64,000 nt of DNA, from the NCBI GenBank assembly GCA_019059635.1, contig JAGVRJ010000008.1, positions 434,001 through 498,000 of the forward strand, given 5' to 3'. Below the pieces are notes generated by a model, which worked only from the letters and a program-made list of their open reading frames with translations, was not told where the DNA came from and did not search any database. The translations under genes were made by a program, and so were the position numbers. Source of the stretch: Proales similis (taxonomy: Eukaryota > Rotifera > Eurotatoria > Ploima > Proalidae). Positions 35,396-49,570 of the stretch are shown piece after piece (position 1 is the stretch's first letter; each line of letters starts with the position of its first letter).

Positions 35396-36084
35396 TTAAA
35401 TTGCACTGACTGTCGACTCTCCAATGCTGGACGTGCTCTCGGCGCTCTCGTCGCCGCCACCGGCATTAAACAAAAGCCGCTTTAGGCGTCTGATTTTCTC
35501 CACTTGCCGTTCAATGAACATGACGTAGGCGTTGTGAGTGCCTTCCAAAGTAGCGATTTGCATTCGATAAAATACTTTAAATGTTTTCCGATCGTTCTGG
35601 ACCGAGCAGAGGTAGGAATTGTGCATGTCGTGAACATGACGGTCGAGCACCACAAGCTGACGGCAAGCTTTGTCGAATTTTTTCGTCGCTTTATTCAACT
35701 CGGCGACCATCTCGTTGACGCTGAGCTCTTCGAGCGGTCTCGCTGCGGCCGACTCTGGCGCTTTACACTCGTCTGCAGCCTCCAGTTCAATCGATCCAGA
35801 CACATTGCGCTTTTGACTTTTTCTTATCAAGCGTTTGCTCGCCAATCGCCACGGCTTTACTCTGCTTGCGAGAGAACGTTTGCTCTTCCTCAGCTTTTCG
35901 ATCCCTCCCGCCCGAGCTATTTGAATACAAAAAGAGCACAGAATGGAAAAATTGTCGCAAGAAGAGAAGGAAATTGAGAAATGAGACAACCTGGCTGTTG
36001 AGCAGCAACTCGGTGCATTGACTCTTGGCACTTTTGCTCGTGGGCCAATTGTCTTAACCTGGGCGATCTACGAACACCGCTCAT
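35396..36084 (-). CDS. unrecognised 204-residue basic protein with helical C-terminal half
   Basis: I do not recognise this protein. Two exons (36084-35991 and 35916-35396) join in frame across a 74-nt intron. The start MSGVRRSPRLRQLAHEQK is basic. A second basic block, about residues 36-70 (EKLRKSKRSLASRVKPWRLA, KRLIRKSQKR), suggests a nuclear or chromatin-bound protein. Residues about 95-185 are probably alpha-helical: VNEMVAELNKATKKFDKACR, LDRHVHDMHNSYLCSVQND and FIERQVEKIRRLKRLLF. The end is acidic and Ser-rich. It sits between COG1 (176 bp upstream) and ERH (363 bp downstream) on the same strand. The gene is supported by its long open frame, good splice signals and lack of any overlap, but no function can be given. 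Confidence 0.7.
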
Positions 36085-36260
36085 TGCTATCGGGGAGTCT
36101 AGACGGTAATCTCAACGCAGCAGGCACTCACGCAGCAAGAAGAATTCAACCTCTTCAGTTCGATACTCAGACACAAGACCGAAGCCATTTGCTTGCATTT
36201 GCGTTTTTTATTAAACAAACGTTTGTCCAAAGAATAAATTATCAGGCCGACGTAGTCACT

Positions 36261-39200
36261 CTATTGAAACCATTTGAAGCCAAACAGGCCGCTTCCGGAA
36301 TGCGTTGATTTGTGCGTTTTTATAGGCACATCGAGTCTCTGGTTAACAACGGCCGATCGAGAATGACCACACAAATAGAGAGATGGATGACCACTTACCG
36401 GCTGGCTTTGACTCACTTTGAGCTCATAGGCTGCCGACTGGGTCGAACTTATGGGCGCACTGCTGCTCGTGCTGGTTGTGATTGGCAACAGCTCGAAGCG
36501 ATTGAGCGTCTCGCTCATTACCAGCAAGTTGTATTTATCGCTGGCAGTGGTTTGCGCTGTGCTGGCCGACGCACGTGCGGCTTTTTCGTTTATATTCACG
36601 ACGGCAAACAGAGTCTTGGAGCGAACGAATAGAAGTTTTGCCTGATATAGCTGAAGCCGTTAACACTTACCGCCGTTCGACTCACACACTTGCTCACGTT
36701 GCTTTGAATGAAGGGCATGCAAATGTCAAGATCAAACGGATCGACGAGCGCTTCAAGTCTACTGCTCGTTTCCTTGACCCTGGACAGAAGGCTTTCGACA
36801 TTGGTCTGCAGCTTGGACGACTCGTCTACAGAAAGCACAAAGGCTTTCACGTCCAAAAGACTGCAAAAGAATTTCAAATCGAACAGCATCTGAAGCGCTT
36901 GGTTCTGAGTTAGTCGCGGTTCTTGATGTTTGAGGAGTTGATCGCACGTGTCGAGTATCGATGCGAACAAATGAGCAACGATTCTCTTCAAAATCAGTTT
37001 GCCACTGAAGCCAGCATTCAGTTTTAGTCTGCTTTTATTCCTGCCTCCATTCAATGTCGTTTACCTGATCATTTGAAACGGCAGAGCACTGACAAGCCGT
37101 TGCGACAGCTGAAACAAACTGCGTTGAATCGATGCCGAGCACGTGAGCGGCACAAACAATTTTGTTTTGGATTTGGCTTCAGATCCTTCGCTCAGTTCAT
37201 CTTCGATTTCCACCTCTTCCCAGGCCTTGATTGAATGCACGTCAATGTTCTCAATTGTTCTCTGATTAAAGCGAATCTCAAACGAAGCCTACGATTAGAT
37301 CTTTTAGAACAAGTCCGTCAGAGCCGCTGGAATAGGAGATTCGAGTTCGACGACACAGCTCTTGGCTCCAGAGACTAGGCCCCCGGCAGACGATTATCGA
37401 GAGGGTCAGAGACAGGCAGAAAACGAAAATGCATTACTCGAGCGCTGATCTGCAGACCGTGTCCATGTCCTCCTGGAAGCGGTTCCATCCGGACTCGTTT
37501 GACTTTTGCGCCGTTTTGTCGAGCAATTAGAACGCGAAATGCGCCAAATTTGGAAAGTGTTTACTTGGCTTTTGTCGAGCGGCACACGTTCACCAGGCGC
37601 CAGAGTGAGAAAGCAGCTTTTCAAATTCGAACAGTTTTGCGGTATTCCGTAAGCGAGTCGGCTTATGAGCAATGCTTTCTCCATCTCGGCCGCCTCATTT
37701 TGCTCTAATTTATCGAGCACTTCGCGCAGGGTTTGTCCGACATGCTCGGCAAATTGAAGCAGATTGACGTATAGACACTGACGAAAGTATTTCTCGTCGC
37801 TCGTGTCCGTCTCGAGTTGCGTCTGCTTCGAGGCCTTAACGCAAAATTCAATGTCTGTCGTCAAGCTGCTTAAGTTCGCGTCTATCGACTCGCACAGAGC
37901 CTGGATGGCCGGCGTGCTTATGCAACGTGAGCCAGTCGCCGCTTTTTTGACTTTTTTGTTCGCGTCGAAGAAATTCAATTCGATCGCCTGCTCCATCGAG
38001 TTGTTGCTGGACCAAATGAACGCGTTCACGTTGGCCTCGGCGCTTTCCAATCTTTTAGACGCGACCACATTCAAGTCGGACGCGAACTTGTCTTACCTGA
38101 GCGAAGACTTTTGCTGGCCAAGCGATCCGATCAAATCGTTTAGCATTTGCCCCAAACGCAGATTGGTTCCATCCAGCGAGCTTTTAATCACTCGCTCGGC
38201 TTGTTTGTAGTAATGAGAGACCACGAATCGCTGCCACAAGTCAATCGGCTGGCCGCATAGAAATTCACAGGCCTTGGGCCACACTGCCGATTGAGCATCT
38301 TTGAGGCCGACTACGGCCTCTCTCAACAGCACCAGGCTCTTCAGATTCGACGCGTACTTGAACGCTTCGGGCATCTGAAGCTCTAGCGCTGACTCGCATT
38401 CTTTCAGCCATGTCTCAAAGTGCCCGTGCAGGAAATCAATTTCGAGTCTTTTTAGACCGTCCGCTCTCTTGTAGTCAAAGTCTTGACCAATCGAGTTTTA
38501 AAGGCCGTTGGCAAAAGCTTAACTCCACAAACCTTTGAGGGAGGGCGGCAACTTGATCAGAAGCAGGCCGTCATCTTTGAGCGATTCAGCATTGAAGCTC
38601 TTGTCCTCGACCATCGCCACCAAAGAGTCGGTTTCGTTTTCTTTGTTGATTAGCAAACGTAGTCGAACGGCTCAATCTGGTCAGCCATTTATAGTCTGCG
38701 CTTACCAATGTCCTGCCCGAATAGTTCGTAGATGAGAGTGATGCTCGAGACGATTGCCCGCAGACAGGCCAGAAGACGATCCTTGACTCCAAGTTCTGCC
38801 CATCAGTTTAGTTTGGATTTGAAGCTTCGACCGGCCAAACTAAACACTTGCCTGTCTGATTTGGTTCGATGGTTTGAATGATCAATTTCTGTGAGCAAGA
38901 TTCAAGTATAAGAAAAAAAAAAACTAAATCGAGGCAGCTGTTGGGCAAAGAGAAGGGCTCACCGTGCGCGCCGACATGAACTTCCTAAACAGCTGCTCAA
39001 GCGGAGTATTGTTGAGCAAGTAGACTGCGGTCAGTGCACTTGCCACACTCTCAGCCGAATTCTCACGCACAGTCGAGCTATAACAAAGCTCATTGGCCTT
39101 GTTCAGAATAGTCTCGCGCAAGAACACAATCGAATCCCAGAGCTCGTTGGCGTACTGCACGTAGCTGGACGCCTCTTTTGAGCTGTTCAGCTCTATTGAC

Positions 39201-39873
39201 ACGTGAGCGTGCTTGGCCAGCAGATATTGCCTCGAAAAATCAAATGAGAACAGGCCACCTTCAGGTATGATCGCGTCGGCTTACTTGGCCGCCTTCAGGT
39301 AGCTCTGTTTGTCCAAATGTGACCAGATTTTGCTTGGGCTGTTTTGCAGAATTTTGATCACCGCCGCGATTTCGTATTGCCGGTTTCTCTTTTGCTTCTC
39401 GTCGATCAGGCTGCGTCTGGAAAATGTTGTTTCTCACGCTCCGGTGCTCAGGTGGCAATCAGTTCAAAAGGCGCTTACTCGTGTTCAAAATACTTGGACG
39501 AATGAGACGAGCCGGCATTGTTGAACAAGTTGACGGCAAGCGCTTGCAGATCGGCCAGAGCAGCTTCGATCTGAATTCGGAGCCAGTCAGCACCATCAGT
39601 CGGGCGAATGAGCTCGAGCAGCTTACTTGAGAGGAGCACTGCTTCATTACGTGGATGCCATCAGCCGCGTCGATTATGTCCCTGTATCGATTGCTGATGG
39701 CGATTGAATTGAATTCATCGAACCGATGTGAAGATGGCAACTTACTAGACCATGATGCGCAGGTCCTCGCGCTTTTTCTCTATTTCGCTTTTCACCTGCA
39801 GTTCGATGGCCTCGACCTCTTTGATCGTGTACTGCTTGAACAGCGAGTCCACATCAAGTTGACTTGCCTCCAT
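36261..39873 (-). CDS. COG1: Conserved oligomeric Golgi complex subunit 1
   Basis: COG1 is part of lobe A of the COG tether, which recycles Golgi enzymes by retrograde vesicles. The first exon reads MEASQLDVDSLFKQYTIKEV and continues with KSEIEKKREDLRIMV, the typical COG1/Vps51-family start. The second begins YNRYRDIIDAADGIHVM. Later exons carry ILQNSPSKIWSHLDKQ, LLNNTPLEQLFRKFMSA (compare the human LLDFLLARK region), helical COG repeats, and LISRLAYGIPQNCSNLKSCF, matching LARLCQSLGELCPHLKQCI in human. About 15 exons and roughly 950 residues fit the human length of 980. I did not close every internal junction. The last apparent intron (near 36337-36396) is 60 nt without a stop and may be retained. 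KXD1 lies 181 bp upstream on the same strand. Confidence 0.88.
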
Positions 39874-40054
39874 CTATGCAACACAGATAAAACAAAAGTG
39901 ACAAGAGAACCAAACGATCAGTTTGGCGGCACAAGGTTGACTTGTGAGACAAGGAAACTCAACTCCTTGTCTTTTGGTTCGAGCTAAAGATCAGTTTGAA
40001 AAGAAACGCGAAATTTAAATTTATTCTCGTGTCAAATGAGCGTTTGTCTGAGGT

Positions 40055-40751
40055 CTATTCAGCTGATTCGTCGTCAAGTTCGTTTTCAATTTGAGCATTT
40101 TGCAAAGCTAGAACAAAGCCACTTGAGTTCCAGGCGACGGAAAAGAGCAAATTCGAGCTGGTCACCTTGTCTGAATTGGACCGGGTACTTGGAGGCGAGC
40201 TTTAGCTTGATGGTAGCCACTCGTCGGAATATGCTCTCGAGATCGCGTCGCATTGTGTTCAAGAGATGTATTGACGACTGCAGGTCCTTTTGTCCTTGCG
40301 AACGGAACGTGTCACTCGAGTACTGGTTTATTTTGTTGAGTCCGACACTGCTTTGGTCTAAACGCTCGAGGCTGACGGGTGAGTTAAAGCGCTTGAGAAG
40401 ACACAATCAAGTCAAGAGAGCTCGCAGTTACATTGACTTTTGCACGGCAAGGGTTGTATTGATGTCGGCTTGATTGATCTGCTGCGAAAATAAGGAGGCG
40501 AATGTGGGAACGAGCGGAGCAGTTTGCTTAACGTCGGCCTCTGGGTTGAGAACACTGTCATCCGAGAGTATTAGATCCTTGGAGTCATTTTGAACGCTCG
40601 ACTCGAGCGAGATGGCAGCCAGGTCAGAAATGGACGCTTCATCGACGCTCTCCATACTGACTAGTTCGCCTGCTCCAACGAGTTTGTGTGTGTGCGCGCA
40701 AAGGGCTGAAGTATTTTGAGACAACTCACACATAAAATCCAGAGAAAGCAT
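40055..40751 (-). CDS. KXD1: KxDL motif protein (BORC subunit)
   Basis: KXD1 is a small coiled-coil subunit of BORC, which couples lysosomes to kinesin through Arl8. Diagnostic parts are QADINTTLAVQKSM and then LKRFN, NTMRRDLESIFRRVATIKLK and LASKYP, matching the human DVNAIILAQKNMLDRF and [20 protein letters not shown] segments. A last small exon gives QALQNAQIENELDDESAE and a TAG at 40055. The first ATG is 40751, with an alternative (MESVDEAS) at 40655. One junction (about 40395-40425) does not close with a GT-AG pair that keeps both conserved flanks: splicing to the acceptor before RFNSP shifts the frame. The frame is kept only by a further acceptor near 40346, which drops 16 residues. The total is about 170-200 residues (human 176). 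Confidence 0.82.
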
Positions 40752-41207
40752 CCATTAGCGCATATGTCAAATGCACCTTCAATTTGAACGCATAAGAAAT
40801 TTAACAAAAATAAAAATTCTTCAATTCTGACAAGCAGTGCGAGACGCTTCTTTTCTGTTTCGACTTTGATTTCGAACAGAAAGAAAAACGAATCCAAGAA
40901 TAATCTGAAATTAGAACGAAAAGAGTTGTTTATAAATTCGCGACCATTGGGCTCGCGGCTGATTTTGAAGTTCTGATTTAAATTTGAAATAATGGAGCAA
41001 TCAAAAATAAAAGCCCTGCAAATAGATAGCCTCGGAACTGACAGTTGAACAAAATGTCCAAAGTGGACTCAAATCAGGTTTTAAATTGCTGGCTCGGGTT
41101 GACGGCGCGACAAAACATTTTCCAAAGCTAATTATGCACTTGTCTGAGCGCGTTCAAGACTAATCATTTGAGACTCAGGACAGCTTCATAAGCACGAATA
41201 TTGCAAA
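40752..41207. promoter_or_regulatory. divergent upstream region of KXD1 and DPP8/9
   Basis: Start codons of KXD1 (-) and DPP8/9 (+) face outward across 456 bp, so both promoters are expected here. The sequence is AT-richer than its flanks, with no clear core element. Confidence 0.4.
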
Positions 41208-44322
<3,115 letters not shown>

Positions 44323-44560
44323 TCAAGCAACTCAATTTTTCATCAAATGACTTATTGAATGCCCTTGCAAAATAGCCCGCACACGACACACATTTAGACA
44401 CACAAACTATTTTCTATTCAAATAAAAATAAATTCGTGAGCTATTTAATCCGATTGGACAATTTCTCAATGCAGACAGCCATGGGCTATTCAGGTCTAAA
44501 AATGAATGTTTTATCTAAATACCAGAATTCAATTGACAAGCCCTGATCAACAAAATTCGG

Positions 44561-44570
44561 CTATTTAAAG
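44561..44570 (+). promoter_or_regulatory. possible TATA-like element of the small kinase gene
   Basis: CTATTTAAAG lies about 50 bp before the kinase start codon and would place the transcript start near 44590, leaving a 5' leader of about 30 nt. Single-motif evidence only. Confidence 0.3.
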
Positions 44571-44618
44571 CCGCTTGGTTCTAAATTAAGAATAAGAATA
44601 AGCCAACCAACGCCAAAG

Positions 44619-45563
44619 ATGGAGGCGAGCAATCATGTAGAGATATGCTCTCACGAAGAGAGGGATCTTCACCTGGGGCCTTTGATCGGAATCGGGCAAA
44701 CTAGCAAAGTGTTCAAAGGAGCCATGTACTGCCAGACGGGATCGATTCCATTTTTCAAGCTTGTCGCGGTCAAAGAGGAACGCTGCGTGCCCAGCAGAAT
44801 AGAGCAACGCAATCGCTTCATACAAAGCTTTTCAGAGTTTTTCCTCAAAATTCACCACAAAAACGTCATATCTCGAATAGGGCTTTGTAAGCGACCGGGC
44901 AAGATAACGCTCGTTCTAATGGAGCTGGCGGGCGGCCATTCCTTGTTTGACTATCTTGTCGATAACGAGGACGAACTTGACTTGCGAACGATTGTAAACT
45001 ACGCGCTGCAGATCGCCGACGGAATGGACTACATTCACTCGATCGGAGTTCTGCACGGCGACCTCAAAAGCAAAAACATCCTGTTCAAGTACCTGCCGCA
45101 AGTAATGGTCGATCCGTGCGAGAACGTGCTAAAAATAACGGACATAAGCCACTTTGGTCTGGCAGACGGAACACCGACCACAATGGCGCCCGAGATGATG
45201 AAGCGCGAAGTGTACCCCAAAAGCGACGTAAGTGCTTAGAATTCAGATCAGAACGTGTCCGTTAGACGAATCTATTGCTTCAACTCGAAGGTCTGGGGCT
45301 TTGGTGTGATTTGCTGGGAGCTGGTGGAACGCAAAATGCCATTCAGTGGATTCGAGGTGCTGCAGATATTCTACAAGGTCGGTGCGCTTCGAGAGACGCT
45401 CGAGTTCTCGCGTTCATTTGAGCCGAACTTTGTGAAAATGGTAAAAAGCTGTTGGAAATATGAGCCAGATGATCGGCCAAGTTTCCAAGATCTAAAACAC
45501 CAGCTGACAAAACTTGCCCGCAATTCCTCAGATTCGTGCACCGATTCGAGTCAGGAATCTTGA
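44619..45563 (+). CDS. MLK/MAP3K-type protein kinase with degenerate catalytic motifs
   Basis: Two exons (44619-45227, 45291-45563) give 293 residues, essentially a bare kinase domain. Kept elements are the glycine loop IGIGQTSKVFKG, the VAVK lysine (K52), an alpha-C Glu, the metal-binding Asn in HGDLKSKN, the APE-like MAPEMM, and late-lobe WGFGVICWELVERKMPFSG and DDRPSFQDL. The spacing and the ITD, KSKN and DRPSF signatures place it near mixed-lineage/DLK-like MAP3Ks of the TKL group. Three changes stand out. HRD is HGD (residues 146-148). DFG is opened to D175-ISH-F179-G180 by a three-residue insert. The segment from that Asp to the APE Glu is only 18 residues. It may be a pseudokinase or a fast-evolving, perhaps testis-type, kinase. 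No coiled coil, SH3 or leucine zipper is present. Confidence 0.85.
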
Positions 45564-45580
45564 TCGCCCACTGGAGGCTT

Positions 45581-45595
45581 TTTATTAAGAATAAA
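45581..45595. terminator. overlapping bidirectional poly(A) signals of kinase and CFAP107
   Basis: The kinase stops at 45563 and the convergent CFAP107 gene stops at 45617, leaving 53 bp. In that space TTTATT (45581-45586, the signal for the minus gene) and AATAAA (45590-45595, for the plus gene) are three bases apart. Cleavage 10-30 nt beyond each signal would make the two 3' ends overlap. Confidence 0.65.
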
Positions 45596-45616
45596 AAAGA
45601 AAAGGGAATTTGAGAA

Positions 45617-46638
45617 CTAGTCTTTGAGTATGGTATTGAGCTCGTTGGTGGGAGCCAGAGTTTGAAAGTCCTTGCGTCTGAACATGTCCAGAGCGTCACT
45701 GCTCGGGCTCTTGCCCAAATAGTGAAAGGTGCGCGGCATTCGTTTGGAGCGCACAAACAAGTTTTTGTAAGCGGCTTCAAGTGTGTCCGTGCATTGGCCT
45801 TGCACTGCGCCAGACTTTTGATTCGAGTTGGCAATAGAGGTCGACAGCTCTTTGGGTATGCCTAATCGGCTCCGGTTCATGTAGCTTTCGACTGCGTGCT
45901 TCTGATACCTCTCCATGTACTCGGACCTGTTGGGCAGTTGATTTCTGTACGCGTCCTCGTTGCGCATTTGCTCGAGTTTCTTCTTCTCATTCAGACCCCA
46001 GTTGGTGGGCGCTCCTATTCAGCCTTTGAATCAGAGTTGCATAGAAGTTGACCATTTTGATTGGCTCTACCTTGCAGCGGATGGTCGGATTTTTCTGGCA
46101 GCCATCGATCGTGGATTATCTTCCAGTCGCGTGTCGCTTCTCTCTGGTCTCGTTGATTTATTGTTTGGTCGTAGCTTGTGAAGATTAAACGATCGAAATG
46201 AAAAATATTCTGTTCGGAATGCTCATTAGAAGAAGATGGTCGCTTACGAGCTGATAAGGTTCTTTGACGAGTCAAAATCGTGCATGCCAATGAGATGTCT
46301 GGAGCCGACGCCTTCAGAAGAGGCAACTAGCCGACGCCGAATGACCACGTCGGGCGTTGCGTCTGGATACGGCTTGTAGTCAAGTTTGTAGGTGGAATTC
46401 TTTGGATATTGAGTTTTGACAAACTGCAAAGAGAGAAGCGATTCATTTAGATTAGGAATATCGAGTACTGGGACTAGAGCCCGACCTGATTGCGCTCTTC
46501 GAACCAATTGTGAACCAGCACTTGGCTGTTGAATTCTCTTAGGCCTATGTTTCGACTCGGCTGTGCCGAGTGCAAATTGGGCACATTGACGTAGGCGCCG
46601 TCGATCTGGTTGTGCATGCGATCGTTAACCAGGGCCAT
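45617..46638 (-). CDS. CFAP107: CFAP107-like ciliary microtubule inner protein
   Basis: Four exons (46638-46486, 46423-46248, 46174-46071, 46014-45617) join to 276 residues. The segments VLVHNWFEERNQ, YKLDYKPYPDATPDVVIRRR, WKIIHDRWLPEKSDHPL and GAPTNWGLNEKK follow the order seen in human CFAP107 (C1orf158): IGNWNEER, YRSDYIPHPDHRPD.TIRR, WMPERSDFPIRAPPTNFGL. That protein lies inside the doublet microtubules of motile cilia and sperm tails. The protein here continues about 90 residues beyond the human end (194 residues) with a polar, basic tail. I recall the human sequence only in part, so an alternative member of the same group of small doublet-lumen proteins remains possible. The presence of the gene implies motile cilia or flagella. 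Confidence 0.72.
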
Positions 46639-49539
46639 TCTATTTAGCTTTCTGCTTATTTGCCTCCTCGTTTGCTCCTCCGCTGCTGCTGTGATTACAC
46701 CGAGCTTTGCTTGAACTCTTCGCTTTTATTAGTTTGCCAAATCTGGCCAAGTTTGCCCCGCTTGGTTGTGTTCTCTCACTCGCTCACTGAATTGTTGCCT
46801 GGAAACACCTTTACATAATTATCAGCGTACTCCACCGCCACCAGTCGTAATTAAATTCTTCAAGAGCATTTTCCCATTCTCGTTTATTATGAATCTGAAT
46901 CAAGTGAAGATCAGCGCAAAATCTCAACTTAAGAGAGAGAGACAAACAGAAAAGGGAATTCACTCCTTTGTTAATTTAATTGAAACCAAGATCGGCCGAA
47001 TGGAGAAATTTTGAAAATAAGCAGCCTATTCAGAAAAGAGGCAAAAGCAAACCCGGTGGTGGTGGTCAATGCTTGTTGGTTGTTAAGAGCCATTATCTGG
47101 TCGGAAATTAAGAAGTTAACTTGTGCCCCTGCCGCCGCCCACACCCAGCCACGGCCGACAAGAAATAGCAATAAACAAAGACAATTAGATGAACGAATGC
47201 AGGCAAAATTGGCCGCTCTTGTTTATAACAAGCCTCTCGTCCGTTTCAGACGCTTCTGGTACATTACTTTGAGATAAATGAACATCTGCACTTTTCTTCT
47301 TTGTTTTGCCTTTTCTGTGAAGAGACCGGCTTGATTGCGAATTTTTATTGCAGTCAGCTGCTGCCAGTGCCAAACAGGTCGCGGCAGCAGTTGGTGTAGA
47401 GAAGAAGAGGCGGCGAATGAACGAAGCAACACTTGATTGTAGTCGAAGGCAAGTGGGCCGCTCGTCCGCGCCGGTCTAAGCTCTTTATCAATCTCTAATG
47501 CACAAACGACCGTGTTTTACGATCCAAATTAATTTGCATGAAACGTGCAAGTGCGAGATCTCTTTATCTTATGGTCCATAACACCCAGTGTCGTAGCCGT
47601 CTGCCGACTGACCGAGAGAAGAACGAAGCAGAAGAAACAAAAAAAAGAGCAGAAAAAGAGCACGAGAGCATTTGAGTAAGTTGGACGAGCAGAGAGAGAG
47701 AGAGAAAGAGCGGCTGCTGCGAAGGCGGCAGCGTTGATGATCGCGAGGCCGGCTTAATCAGATGGCGATCATTATTTAGATGAAGTATCAAATTAAAATT
47801 CAAAATGGATAGGCCGAGTTAAGACTACCACCGCTGGTAGTATCTATTTGCGCAAAGTTTTAGGTCGATCGTGCTTTGAATCGATGCGTTAGCCGCTAAG
47901 CCGAGCATCATCATCTGAGCTCGTAATATTTCTCAATATATGACACAACACACACACGCGCGCCGGCCCAGTTCATCGCATAGCCATTTCCACGCAGCGC
48001 GCCCACCGATCCGGCTCAGCTCAGTTCGACTCTGGCCGACCGACCGAGCGGCCAAGCACGCAACTTTGAAAATGAGTCGGCCGCTCGCTTAGGCCACGCG
48101 CATTGACTTGTCAATTTATTGGCTTGAACTTTACTCGGCGGTTTATGGCGCTCGGCTCGTAGATATGCGCACCGACAAAGAGCGGCCGCAGTTTCCACTT
48201 GAACTCAACACTTTTGCCAGATGAAAGTGACCTTTGAGGCTTTTAGCAGCGGCCCTGCAAGTCAATTGATGTTTTTTCTATTACTAGTGCCAATTACGTC
48301 AGGGTTCTAAGGCCTCTCACAACAAACAAGCGCTTTCTCAGAGAGAGAAAGCTTTTTAACGCGGCCTCGTTTGCCTCGAGCCCAAATCAAAGCCGTTTTA
48401 TCCTCTTTAGCCGCCCGTAAATTGCATTTCTGTGCATTTGGCGTTTCAATATCAAAATCGACTGACCGACTAGCGCGATAGCAAGAAACTGAGTCGGCCA
48501 GAGAGAGGCAATTGAGATTGAGCCAAGTAGAAGGCCTCTCTCTGCCTCTCATTCTCATTTCGTGCCATTCGCCTCCATTTGCAGCTCTCAATCAAACGGG
48601 CACATTAAAGTCTATTTGACCATCGCTCATCATAATCATCATCTGGTCTCACTTCCATTTGAGTTCGACATGCCGACAAGATGAAGAGATTATCGTTATC
48701 GACGCCTGTCTGCGTTCGGGCGGCGTCGGCTAGTTTCTAGCCGTTGGTTGATTTTGGCGCTTTCTATTTACTCGGGTCTGGGCGGACTATAGGCGAGAGC
48801 GAATGTCATGTTTGAATGATAAACAGAGACAGAGTTACTGGACGGTCAACAGCTAGCCAGTCGAATGTGTGCCCTCCGAGTTGCTCAAGCGGATCAAGCG
48901 GGCGCTGGTGAGATCGTGATGTTGACATTCGCTCAGACATTTAGACGTTTTTGGCTCGCCTGCTTGAGTAATACGCGCTGAGGCGAATCAAGTCAAATGA
49001 GTTGGACAACGTTTAGCAGTAGAAGACGAGCTCGATCATCATCGCCGTACCTATCCATCCCGATAATCATCACCATCGTCGTCATCATCATCATCGGGCC
49101 TGGTCGTCTCGGTGGCGATCATGACGATTGTGAACAATATCAAGCAATAATCAAAGCGAATGCGCTCAACTTGTATGAGCTAACCGAATTAAACAAACTC
49201 GAAGAGAGCGATTAGGACGAGCCGAGCGTGCAAAGGTTAATCCCGTTCATTTAGATGAGAACAAAGGAGCAAATATGCGATAGAGGATGGAAATAGTTTC
49301 GTCAGTTATTTCTCGCTCTTGTTCAATCTACGCGCTCCCATTGGGAAAGGAAGCGGTCCATTTCGACAAGCAAGCACAACAACAATAACAACAACAATCA
49401 AATCTGGAGCATTATTTTCATTTTTCCTTCAATGCACTTCTAAATTGATTAGAAGCAAAATATTAATCGACCGGCGGTTGTGTGCAGGCGGTCGGTCGTC
49501 GATCACTGGGTCGGTCGGATGAGCAGTTAGTCCCCGTTG

Positions 49540-49570
<31 letters not shown>

